A model generated the notes under the pieces. The model did no database searches and had not been told where the DNA came from. It was given only the letters and a program-made list of their open reading frames with translations. Made by a program: the position numbers and the translations under genes. A stretch of DNA of 64,000 nucleotides, taken from assembly GCF_017874425.1 (NCBI RefSeq), contig NZ_JAGGLL010000017.1, positions 1 to 64,000 on the forward strand. Reading direction: 5' to 3'. Of this stretch, positions 1 through 9,651 are shown in pieces. This stretch comes from Clostridium punense. GTDB lineage: Bacteria > Bacillota > Clostridia > Clostridiales > Clostridiaceae. The first letter of the stretch is position 1; the number at the start of each line of letters is the position of its first letter.

Positions 1-95
1 ATGTTTCCATCTGGTAACCATCTAGCTAAGTCTCCTGTTTTATACATCTTAGTTCCTGGTTCAAATGGATTGTCTACGAACTTTTGGGCTGTTAA
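1..95. repeat. Direct repeat inside NRPS adenylation domains (copy 1)
   Basis: These 95 bases are identical to 3118-3212 in the same orientation. Both encode the stretch around the A7/A8 core motifs of successive adenylation domains. A second long identical run lies near 880-930 and 3970-4030. Perfect DNA identity here, next to clearly diverged flanks, points to recent recombination or gene conversion between modules. Confidence 0.9.
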
Positions 96-3000
96 TTCTG
101 ACCTATTAACATACCCTCTTGCTAATCCATGACCTGCTATATATAGCTCTCCTGTTACCCCTATTGGAACAAGTTCCTTATTCTTCAAAATATATAGTTC
201 AGTATTATCTATGGGCATTCCTATTGGTATTATTTTTTTACTATCCTTACTACAGTCAAAGTAAGATACATCTATAGTTGCTTCCGTTGGACCGTATAAA
301 TTTATAAGATTTTTGCCGCCATCAAACTCTTTATAGAATTTTGATACTTGCTTAAAGTTTAATGCTTCTCCACTTGAAAATACTTGTTTTAAACTTGATA
401 AATTTATATTGTTTCGATTTTCTTCTACACAATATAAGAAAACATCTAACATGGAAGGTACAAAATGTATTGTTGTTACTTCATACTTATCTATTGTTTC
501 TATTATTTTCATCGGGTCTTTTTCAGCGTTAGGGCTAAGCATACATACTTTTGCTCCTACTAATGACCACCATAAAATCTCCCATACAGAAACGTCAAAA
601 GTATAAGTTGTTTTCTGTAAGATAGTGTCCTTTTCACCTATTGGATATTTCTTTTGCATCCAATTTAATCTATTAACCAATGATTTGTGTTCAATCATAG
701 CTCCTTTAGGATTTCCGGTAGTTCCTGAAGTATAGATAATATAAGCTAAATTAGTTGAGTTATTTATCTTATATAAATTACTGCAATCTTTATTGAACAA
801 TTCTTCATTATATAAGTCTATAAAAGCTCCATCAAACTCGATATTTTCTACTAAATCATCTTTACTTAATAAAACCCTACTCTCACTATCCTTTAACATA
901 TATTCTATTCTTTCCTTAGGATAGTTCGGGTCTATGGGTAAGTAGGCTCCGCCAGCTTTTAGTATTCCCATTATTCCTACTATCATCTCTAGTGATCTTT
1001 CTACCATTATTCCTACTATAGAATCAGATTTAACACCCTTATTCCTTAATACTCTAGCTAAACTGTTTGCTCTTTCATTTAACTCTCTATAAGTTAACTT
1101 ATTTTCTTCAAATACTATTGCAATATTGTCTGGTGTTTTTTCAACTTGAGCTTCAAATAACTCATGAATTGTTTTATCTTGTTGATAATCAGCCTTTGTA
1201 TCATTAAACTCATATAATATTTGATTTTTCTCTGCTTCTGATAGTAAATCAACTTCATTTAATTTTATTTCCACATTGTTTACTATGCTATCTAAGATTC
1301 TTATATAGTGACTGCTTAATCTTTCTATTGTTTCTTTCTTAAATAGTTTTGAACAATAGTCTATAGTAAAGCTTAATTTTCTATCCTTTTCTAAAGCATT
1401 TAATGTTAAGTCAACTTTAGATACTTTATTTTTATTATTATATAGCTTCAACTCAATATCATCTAATTTAATATCTACACCGGTTACCGTATCAACCATA
1501 TTAAACATAGCATCAAACAATGGATTTCTACTTGTATCTCTTCTTATATCTAGCTTTTCTACTAAAGCTTCAAGTTGATAGCTTTGATTTTCATATGACT
1601 TTAGAGAGTTTTCTTTTACTTCTTTTAAGAAATCTATATATTTCTTATCCCCTTCTGGCTTATTTCTTAAAACTAATGTGTTTACAAACATACCCATTAT
1701 ATTTTGAAGGTCTGCATGTGGTCTTCCAGCTACTGGTGTTCCTATTACTATATCCTCTTGTCCACTATATTTTGATAGTAGTATATTGAAGGCTGATAAT
1801 AGTGCCATATGCATTGTAGTTCCTGTTTCTTTTGTAAGTTTTCTCAATTTTAAGGTTAAGTCTTCCTGAACTTCAAAACTTACACTATCTCCTTCAAAAC
1901 TTTGTATAGCAGGTCTTTCATAGTCAGTAGGCATATTTAACACTGGTATCTCATCGTTAAATATATTTATCCAATATTCTTCTTGCTTCTTCATCTCTTC
2001 TGATTTTAAGAATTTATTCTGCCATAATGCAAAATCTTTATATTGAAGTTTTAATGGTTCTAAAGTCTTTCCACTGTAAAGCTCAGTAAACTCGTTTATT
2101 AATATCCTCATAGATAAACCATCAGATATTATGTGATGCATATCCATTAGTAAATAAGTTTTTTCTTTGTTTTCTACAAGTTCTACTCTGAATAATGGCG
2201 CCTTATTTAAATCAAAAGGTCTTATAAAGTTGTTTATTATGTCTTCTATATTTCCACTTTGATTTCTATGCTTTAATACGATTCCATGATCATTTTGTAG
2301 TTTCTGTATTATTTCACCATTTAAGGCTTCAAAATAAGTTCTTAATGCCTCATGTCTTTGTGTTAGCTTTCTAAAAGTTTCTTCTATAATATTATTATCA
2401 ACTTTACCTTCTAACTCAAAAACTGCTGGCATATTATAAGCTGTACTATCTTTATCAAATTGTTGAAGCATGTACATTCTCTTTTGAGCTGAAGATGCTT
2501 CATAGTATTCTTTTTCCTCTACTTTTTCTATCTTTGAGTAAAGATTTTCTTCTGCACTTTCAATATATTTACCTAACTCTTTTATTGTTGGCGACTTAAA
2601 TAACTTTTTTAAAGGTACCTCTTTGTTTAATTCCTTATGAATCTTAGACATAAGTATTGTAGCTTTTAAAGAATGTCCTCCAAGATCAAAGAAGTTATCA
2701 TTTATACCTACTTTTTCAACCCCTAATATTTCACTCCATAATTTTGCTAAAGTCTCTTCAACTGCGTTTCTTGGAGCTTCATATTCAGTTAAAGTTGCAT
2801 CTAAGTTTGGTTCTGGAAGCGCCCTTCTATCAAGCTTTCCATTCGCTGTAAGCGGCATTTTCTCTAATTCCACAAAGTAAGCTGGGACCATATATTCTGG
2901 CAATGTTTCTTTTAAGTAACCTTTTAAATCTAACTCTTGAAGTTTTTTATCACTTATAACATAGGCACATATATATTTCTCACCATCTTTATTTTCCTTA

Positions 3001-5654
3001 ACTAAAACTGCTGCCTCTTTAATACTTTCATGTTGTAATAATCTATTTTCTATCTCACCAAGTTCTATTCTGAATCCTCTTATCTTAACCTGATTATCTA
3101 TTCTTCCTAAGAACTCTATGTTTCCATCTGGTAACCATCTAGCTAAGTCTCCTGTTTTATACATCTTAGTTCCTGGTTCAAATGGATTGTCTACGAACTT
3201 TTGGGCTGTTAACTCTGGTCTATTCAGATATCCTTTCGCTAATCCATCTCCACTTACAATCAACTCTCCACAAACGCCTATTGGTGTTAAGTTATAATTT
3301 GCATCTAATATATAAGCTTGTGAATTAGCTATTGGTTTTCCTATTGGTATATTGGAACTATATTCTTTTTCAATTAGGTAAGTTGTAGAGAATGTTGTAT
3401 TTTCAGTTGGTCCATACCCATTTACAATTTTAAGATTAGTAAATTGTTTTCTCACTAAGCTAATATACTTTGGTGATAAAATATCTCCACCAGCCAATAG
3501 ATACCTTAAATTTTTGAATACATTTATATTTTCTTCAGCTATTTGATTAAACAGTTCAGATGTTAACCATAATATTGTAATATTATTTCTAACTACAAAC
3601 TCCTCTAAAAGTTCAGGTAATATAATCGTTTCATTTTTAGCTAAATATAACTCTAGTCCATTAAGTAGTGCCCCCCAAACTTCAAAGGTCGATGCATCAA
3701 ATACCATGGAACCAGTTTGAAGAATTTTATCATCCTCTTTAAATCCTATATAGTTTGTATTCTTAACTAACCTAACAACATTTTTGTGTTCACACATTAC
3801 GCCTTTAGGGGGTCCCGTTGTTCCTGATGTATATATCACATACGCTAAGCTACTTGAGTTACTTATTTTCTCTAAGTTACATGCTTCATTTCTAAATAAC
3901 TCTTCACTAAACAAATCAATAACTTCACCATCAAACTCTATAGTTTCTAATAAATCTCCCTTACTTAATAAAATTTTACTCTCACTATCCTTTAACATAT
4001 ATTCTATTCTTTCCTTAGGATAGTTCGGGTCTATCGGTAAATAAGCCCCTCCTGCTTTCAAGATTCCCATTATTCCTACTATCATTTCTAGTGATCTTTC
4101 TACCATTATTCCTACTATAGAATCAGCTTTGACACCCTTATCTCTTAACACTCTAGCTAAACTGTTTGCTCTTTCATTTAACTTTCTATAAGTTAATTTA
4201 TTTTCTTCAAATACCACTGCCATATTATCAGGTGTTTTCTCTACTTTAGCTTCAAATAACTCATGGATTGTTTTATCCTTTGGATAATCTGCCTTTGTAT
4301 CATTAAACTCATATAGTATTTGATTTTTCTCTGCTTCTGATAATAAATCTACATTTTCTATACAAATGTTAGGATTATTTAATAAATTTTCTATAATCCT
4401 TTCTAAATAAATTCCCAATTTCTCAACTATACTTTCATCTATAGATAAGCTATTAAAATTAAACTTAAACTCAATTCCATCAAAAGTTAATATCTCTAGA
4501 GCCATGTTATAGTTTGTTTGCTCCACAATTGAAAACTCTTCTATAGATAATATATTTTCTTTGTTTGAACTAAGATCTAAAGGATAATTCTCTATAGTAA
4601 CTATTGAATTAAAAATCTCTTCATTAACTTTTAGTCCACAATACTCTTTTATGTCTATTAAAGATGTATTCTCAAAACCTTTTCTTTCATTAAGATTTTT
4701 ATCTAAATAATTTATTAACCCTATTAGTGTAGTTTTCTCATCCGATTTTACTCTTAAGGGTATAGTATTTATAAATAATCCTACCATTTTATCTATAGAA
4801 CCTATATTTTCTGGTCTTCCTGAAACTGTTGTACCAAATAAGACTTCATTTGAAGAATTAAACTTCTGAAGTAATATTCCCCACGCTCCATATAATATTG
4901 ATGATAATAGAACCTTATTTTCTTTTGAAAAATCCTTAATTTTATTTGCCTTAATATCATCTATCTTGTAAGATATTTCTTTATGAACTCCTACTTCTTT
5001 ACAACTAAAGTAATCATCCTTATCATCTAGTCCTTCTAGATAGTTTGACCAATATTTTTTTTCTTCTTCTTTATTTATAGTATTTAAATATTTAATAAAC
5101 TGGCTAAACCTTGTTTTATTAAGCTTTTTAAAATCTTTCTCCTCGTATAAACAATTATATACTTCCATAACTCCCTTCAGTATTATTCCGTTACTCCAAC
5201 CATCATATAAAATATGGTGATTGCTTATAATCATCTCATGAGTACTTTCATCTAACTTACATAAGTAAATTCTTAAAGTTTCTCTTGTTATATCTATTCT
5301 ATTATTTAAATCCTCTACTTTAACTTCTATTATTAAGCCTTCTTTATCTTCTTCATTTGTAAAATCTAAATATTTTATTGGAATTTCATGTTGCTTAAGA
5401 ACAACTTGTACTGGTTTTTCTATTCCCTTCCACCTAAAGATCGTTCTTAACATCTCATTACTATCTATTACAAACTGCAAAGCTCTTCGTAATAGCTCTA
5501 ATTTCAAGTCTCCTCTAAGAGTTAAACTTAACTGCTCATGATACATGTTACTTTCTTCATCACTAATATAATGAAACAACATTCCTTGTTGTAAGCTAGT
5601 TAATGACATAAAATTATCTATATTATTTTTATTTAATTTATTATTTTTAACCAC
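1..5654 (-). CDS. Nonribosomal peptide synthetase, elongation modules C-A(Val-like)-T-C-A(Ser)-, 3' end beyond window
   Basis: About 1,884 codons are visible and the frame is still open at the left edge. I start it at GTG 5654, which has GAGGTG five bases upstream and lies 22 bp after the exporter stop. Domains in order are condensation (HHILYDG near residue 145), adenylation (YTSGTTGPPKG near 610), carrier (LGGHSL, Ser near 990), condensation (HHIISDG near 1173) and a second adenylation domain (YTSGTTGNPKG near 1640). Aligning by eye to GrsA, the first pocket reads D-A-F-W-L-G-G-T-F-K, close to valine codes as I recall them. The second reads D-V-W-H-F-S-L-I-D-K, a serine-type code. It follows an epimerase-ending NRPS, so its first C domain should accept a D-aminoacyl donor. 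Substrate calls are inference; the domain calls are firm. Confidence 0.95.
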   Translation of the reverse strand, partial: MVKNNKLNKNNIDNFMSLTSLQQGMLFHYISDEESNMYHEQLSLTLRGDLKLELLRRALQFVIDSNEMLRTIFRWKGIEKPVQVVLKQHEIPIKYLDFTNEEDKEGLIIEVKVEDLNNRIDITRETLRIYLCKLDESTHEMIISNHHILYDGWSNGIILKGVMEVYNCLYEEKDFKKLNKTRFSQFIKYLNTINKEEEKKYWSNYLEGLDDKDDYFSCKEVGVHKEISYKIDDIKANKIKDFSKENKVLLSSILYGAWGILLQKFNSSNEVLFGTTVSGRPENIGSIDKMVGLFINTIPLRVKSDEKTTLIGLINYLDKNLNERKGFENTSLIDIKEYCGLKVNEEIFNSIVTIENYPLDLSSNKENILSIEEFSIVEQTNYNMALEILTFDGIEFKFNFNSLSIDESIVEKLGIYLERIIENLLNNPNICIENVDLLSEAEKNQILYEFNDTKADYPKDKTIHELFEAKVEKTPDNMAVVFEENKLTYRKLNERANSLARVLRDKGVKADSIVGIMVERSLEMIVGIMGILKAGGAYLPIDPNYPKERIEYMLKDSESKILLSKGDLLETIEFDGEVIDLFSEELFRNEACNLEKISNSSSLAYVIYTSGTTGPPKGVMCEHKNVVRLVKNTNYIGFKEDDKILQTGSMVFDASTFEVWGALLNGLELYLAKNETIILPELLEEFVVRNNITILWLTSELFNQIAEENINVFKNLRYLLAGGDILSPKYISLVRKQFTNLKIVNGYGPTENTTFSTTYLIEKEYSSNIPIGKPIANSQAYILDANYNLTPIGVCGELIVSGDGLAKGYLNRPELTAQKFVDNPFEPGTKMYKTGDLARWLPDGNIEFLGRIDNQVKIRGFRIELGEIENRLLQHESIKEAAVLVKENKDGEKYICAYVISDKKLQELDLKGYLKETLPEYMVPAYFVELEKMPLTANGKLDRRALPEPNLDATLTEYEAPRNAVEETLAKLWSEILGVEKVGINDNFFDLGGHSLKATILMSKIHKELNKEVPLKKLFKSPTIKELGKYIESAEENLYSKIEKVEEKEYYEASSAQKRMYMLQQFDKDSTAYNMPAVFELEGKVDNNIIEETFRKLTQRHEALRTYFEALNGEIIQKLQNDHGIVLKHRNQSGNIEDIINNFIRPFDLNKAPLFRVELVENKEKTYLLMDMHHIISDGLSMRILINEFTELYSGKTLEPLKLQYKDFALWQNKFLKSEEMKKQEEYWINIFNDEIPVLNMPTDYERPAIQSFEGDSVSFEVQEDLTLKLRKLTKETGTTMHMALLSAFNILLSKYSGQEDIVIGTPVAGRPHADLQNIMGMFVNTLVLRNKPEGDKKYIDFLKEVKENSLKSYENQSYQLEALVEKLDIRRDTSRNPLFDAMFNMVDTVTGVDIKLDDIELKLYNNKNKVSKVDLTLNALEKDRKLSFTIDYCSKLFKKETIERLSSHYIRILDSIVNNVEIKLNEVDLLSEAEKNQILYEFNDTKADYQQDKTIHELFEAQVEKTPDNIAIVFEENKLTYRELNERANSLARVLRNKGVKSDSIVGIMVERSLEMIVGIMGILKAGGAYLPIDPNYPKERIEYMLKDSESRVLLSKDDLVENIEFDGAFIDLYNEELFNKDCSNLYKINNSTNLAYIIYTSGTTGNPKGAMIEHKSLVNRLNWMQKKYPIGEKDTILQKTTYTFDVSVWEILWWSLVGAKVCMLSPNAEKDPMKIIETIDKYEVTTIHFVPSMLDVFLYCVEENRNNINLSSLKQVFSSGEALNFKQVSKFYKEFDGGKNLINLYGPTEATIDVSYFDCSKDSKKIIPIGMPIDNTELYILKNKELVPIGVTGELYIAGHGLARGYVNRSELTAQKFVDNPFEPGTKMYKTGDLARWLPDGN
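3118..3212. repeat. Direct repeat inside NRPS adenylation domains (copy 2)
   Basis: Partner of the repeat at 1-95, base-for-base identical. It lies in the first complete adenylation domain of the elongation NRPS. Confidence 0.9.
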
Positions 5655-5675
5655 ATTATCACCTCGCTACAGTAT

Positions 5676-8098
5676 TTATGAGTCACTTATCTTACCAAAT
5701 TCCATTTTTATAACTCTATCTGCAAGATTAAAGTACCTATCATCATGAGTTACAGCTATTACACATTTTCCCTTAGCCTTCAATTCTGGTATCAAAGTAT
5801 CATAAAAGAATAATCTAAACTCAGGGTCTTGGTCTGCTGCCCATTCATCAAACAAATAAATAGGTCTATCTTCTAAATAAGTAACTAATAAAGCTAGCCT
5901 CTTTTTCTGACCTGTTGATAATTTTGTTGTACTGAACTTTCCATCCTGAATTTGAACTTTATCACTTAGTTGTAATATTTCTAAGTATCTTTGTATTTCA
6001 TCCTCTTTGCCTTTATAATTTATACCATAAAGCTTATCAAAGAGATAAAAATCTGCAAAAACTGTTGAGTAGCTTTCACTTAATCGTTTTTGTGATACTA
6101 TACCATTTAATGTTATCTCACCTTTGGACGGCAAATATAAACCTGTTAACAACTTAGCTAAAGTTGATTTTCCACTTCCATTTCCACCTGTTATAAAAAC
6201 TATTTCTTCAGATTTGAATTCATAGTTAATTGGTCCTACTTTGAATGATTGACCATCTGTTTTATCATATTCATATTCCACATCTTTTAATTTTAAAGAT
6301 AAATTACCTACAATGTTTTCATCAATAACGTTATCTTCTTTCTTAGTAGAAGCTGTTATTTCATCAATTAAACTATTTATTCTTTTTAAACTAATTTTTA
6401 CTTCAATAGCATTTGGGATAGTATTTAATATTCCATGAACTGGACCTGTCATATAAAGTAATATAAAAACATAGCTTGTAAGACTAGTTGAATCTAAATT
6501 TTTTAAAATTAAAGGGAAAATAAATACTACTGATCCAATTGCTAAAGTAAATAAGAGTTCTCCTATTACAAACATATTTGCAAAGGCTAATGCTGACTTA
6601 CTTCTTTTAACTTTATATTTACCACAACTTTCTTCCATATCTTTCTCAAATTCATTTTTCCTTTTTGCATTTAAGCTTAACTCTTTAAATCCACCTATTA
6701 AGTCACTAATAAATTTGAAAAATACATTTTGAAGGTCTCTAGCCTCTTCTCCAAGTTTATTAGCATATCTACCAACCAAATAATAAATACCAACAATAAG
6801 TACTATTATTAATACAGAAAGTAACAATGCATATATATTTATAGTTCCTAAATATATAAAGCAACATATAAGTGTAACAGCACTAGTTATACCACTTATT
6901 AAAATATTTACGAATCTACTAATAGTCTCAGTGTCATTATTTAAAGTGGACTGAATTCTGCCTTTTTCAATTTGTTCAAATTTGCTGTACTTAGCTCCTA
7001 GTAATTTATTAACAATTTCCATTCTCTTGGAATATACTATTTCATTAGTAAAATCTATTAATTTCTCTCTCATTATCTTTTGTCCATAAACATAAAGAAC
7101 AATTCCTAGAATGAAATATATTAAAAGTTTAACCTTTAAAGTATTATTGCTATTTATAGCCATATTAATAGTGAATATTATAAGAGCATTTCCAAATCCA
7201 CTTAAAACGCTTAATAAAGATAATACTAATATTCCTTTATCCTTTTCTTTTTTTAAAAAGCTTGTAAACATAAAATATACATATGTAAACCAGATAGCTA
7301 TATATACTGAATACAGTGCCACTTCAACACTTTTAGGAAGCCAAACAAACACAAATCCCCATGACACTCCGTTATATAAAACCTGTGGCACTAAATATAT
7401 ACAATAACTTAATCCCAGCATAAATAGTAAAGAAAAAATAAATCTTAAACTACTTTTTATACCATTAAATTTAAAATATCTTTGTTTTCTAAATACATCT
7501 CTTAAAGCTTTTATCATAAAAAATAAAGTCACTAAAGCTATTAAACTCGAAATACACATGATGACAACAGCCACTTTATCTGCATTTATATTTAAATCTT
7601 TTACCTCTTTTCTAAGTGATTTTCCTTGCAATATACCATAAATACCGAATCCAGTTCTTTGTACAGTCTTAGAGTTAATATTACTTAATACTGCGACTCC
7701 AATTTTCTCTTGGGGATTAAATATTATATACGAAGAATAGTTAGTATTTCCTCCAGCATGAGAAACCTGTGTTTTTTGATAAACATACCAACCGCTAGCA
7801 TAGAATAACTCATTGCCTTCGACACTAACCCCTATATTGGCTTCTTGGGACTTTTTAATTATGTCCTTATCAAATTTCACTTCATTCATAGTACCCATTT
7901 GAATCTTAAGCCATTTTGCCATATCCTCACCGCTAGATATGATATATCCAGCTGGTTTATTTCCTCTATACACTGGCGCTTCATATAATTGTGGTTTTAA
8001 AAATCCAATTTTATATCCACTAGTCATATGTGCATTTATAGCTTCGTTTTTAAATAGGTGGGTATTATTTAAACCCATTGGCTTTAAGACAGCTTCTT
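5676..8098 (-). CDS. Prodrug-activating peptidase / cyclic-peptide ABC exporter, exon 2
   Basis: Second exon of a gene whose first exon is 8975-9623. Joined, they give 3,072 bases, an exact 1,023-residue protein. This part starts with the second base of split Glu-217 and completes the serine peptidase fold; the HAGG motif near residue 330 is its third active-site motif. Several membrane segments follow, then a six-helix ABC membrane domain. The ATPase has Walker A GGNGSGKS near 854, signature LSTGQ and Walker B IYLFDEWAADQDPEFR. The DEWAADQDPEF wording is typical of SyrD/PvdE-type cyclic peptide exporters. By analogy with ClbP, XcnG and ZmaM it would remove an acyl-D-Asn cap at the outer membrane face and couple this to export. 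Read without splicing, an internal ATG at 8078 could start a fragment lacking SxxK, so intron removal is probably needed for peptidase activity. Confidence 0.9.
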
Positions 8099-8974
8099 AT
8101 AGGAATAGGTAAGAACTTGATATTATCTCCTTCTTTTCCCCTCCTCCACACCGTACGTGAGACTTTCACCTCATACGGCGTTCCATCAACGAAATTCTAC
8201 TTTATTTTATTAGTACAACATAAACATTATGGGAAATCCTACAAACACATAAGGTCCCATCCAGTTGGCGTCATCATTGGGATTCCCCAAAGTTCTTCCT
8301 TTTTAGTCGTAATCGAACCTGGTTGTATTGTATAATAAAATATTTCTAATTTCATTGACTTGTGGCTATCCCTCCACTCCTTATTATTAGAGTTTCAACG
8401 GTACTGTGCCACTACTTTCACTGATATAAAAGCAAATTATAACATTACGTTTTTCCTTGCTACCACTTCAACGGAAGTAAGTCCTCCATGTTATCAGCTT
8501 ACCACGTTCCAATAACTTTATCCCTGCATATATCCTTAGGTAATTCCTATGAGCCTGCATGCTTTATACTGCCTTTAACAGTATAAGGATTTTCATAACA
8601 AAGATTTTTACTCACCCTCACATGCCCTACAACTTTGGTAGGTGAAACATTTCTATTTCATAAACTTTTAGACCCGTACATTCGGAATTTCGTCAGTCCT
8701 CTTGAACCATTCTTACCATAGATATTTTTTGGACTCCCGACCTATATTATCCTCAACTACCTCTAGTTCGCATTTCCTCAGCTTAACCTGTTAGGAGATA
8801 ACCTCAGCCGACTTCACCGAGCTTATAACAAAACATTTCATACTTAACGTTTCGCTATTCGGAGTATCAGAGAAAGCCCTTCAAGGCGTTACCCTATCAT
8901 TTGACTTTTCAAGTTATTAGTTCTCTTAACTTTTTAGTTAATGGCTAATCTTTTCAATTAGCAACGTGTCGCAC
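8099..8974 (-). mobile_element. ORF-less group II intron inside the peptidase-exporter gene
   Basis: 876 bases with no useful reading frame. The 5' end is GTGCGACACG, matching the group II GUGYG start, and the 3' end is TAT (AY rule). A typical domain V hairpin lies at 8148-8182. Domain VI after it has a candidate branch-point A eight bases from the 3' end. The 5' exon ends TATATTG; a TAATATA at 8749-8743 within the intron could pair with it over seven positions (one G-U), as EBS1 with IBS1. Removing exactly these bases joins ATT-G to AA-GAA and restores a peptidase frame of 1,023 codons. There is no reverse transcriptase, so mobility and perhaps efficient splicing would need a protein from elsewhere. 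Whether it splices in the cell is not known. Confidence 0.9.
8148..8182 (-). ncRNA. Group II intron domain V hairpin
   Basis: On the minus strand the arms ACGCCGUAUGAG and CUCACGUACGGUGU pair around a GUGAAAGU loop, with the usual two-base bulge. This is the catalytic core hairpin and the strongest single mark of the intron. Confidence 0.88.
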
Positions 8975-9623
8975 CAATATAGTTTTCATATGTCTTTCCC
9001 GTCACTTTTTCAATAATTAGTCCTAAAACATCATAATTTATAGTTGCATATTGAAATTTTTCACCTGGCTCACTGTCTAGTTCTATCCCTACTAAAGTTT
9101 TAACTGTTTCCTCAAGTGCATTATCCTCATTAGAAACTGGAATCTTATCTATAGTCTTAAAAGGTATACCACTTGTGTGGTACAGTAACTGCTCAACTGT
9201 TATTGATACTTCCTTATCTTTATATTTTACCTTTAACCAAGGTATATATTTAACCACTTCATCCTCAAGGTTAATTTGTCCACTTTTTTCTAAACTTAAA
9301 ATACCTAAGCCAGTAAAAGCTTTACTATTAGATCCTATTTCAAATAAGGATTGAGAAGTAACTGGTTTTTTCTTATCTATATCTGAATATCCAAATCCTT
9401 TTTGATAAACAGTCTTATCACCCTTAACTATGTTAACGGATAGTCCTGGAATGCTACCCCCACTCATATTTTCTTCTATAAATTTTTCTATCTTTACAGT
9501 TTCATCCTTAGTTAAATAATTTATCTCTTTATCATCATTGCTCAAAGCATACACATTAATTTGACATAATACTATACTTATAAAAATGCTAAGCATAACT
9601 ACTAATTTATTTCGTTTTTTCAT
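8975..9623 (-). CDS. Prodrug-activating peptidase / cyclic-peptide ABC exporter, exon 1
   Basis: Codons 1-216 plus one base of codon 217; the rest is at 5676-8098. I choose ATG 9623 because AAGGAG sits ten bases upstream and the protein then begins with a Lys-rich signal-anchor segment (residues 1-28). It lies 28 bp after the stop of the loading NRPS. The fold is the class C beta-lactamase / D-asparaginyl peptidase type. SxxK is present as S98-N-S-K101, and Tyr-192 sits in Y-A-T where many relatives have YSN. These positions closely match the recalled ClbP residues Ser95, Lys98 and Tyr186. Unspliced, the frame runs on through GATRC into a stop at 8958, giving a short protein without membrane or ABC parts. 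Confidence 0.9.
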
Positions 9624-9651
9624 AATAATATTGCTCCTTATATAAATATTT

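Noticed and set aside
7111-7407. Plus-strand open frame opposite the ABC exporter
   Set aside because: Shadow of the exporter membrane domain; codon pattern and hydrophobicity follow the real minus-strand gene.
8078-8335. Plus-strand 85-codon open frame inside the group II intron
   Set aside because: It is antisense to the intron and covers domain V/VI. It has no ribosome site and no recognisable protein.
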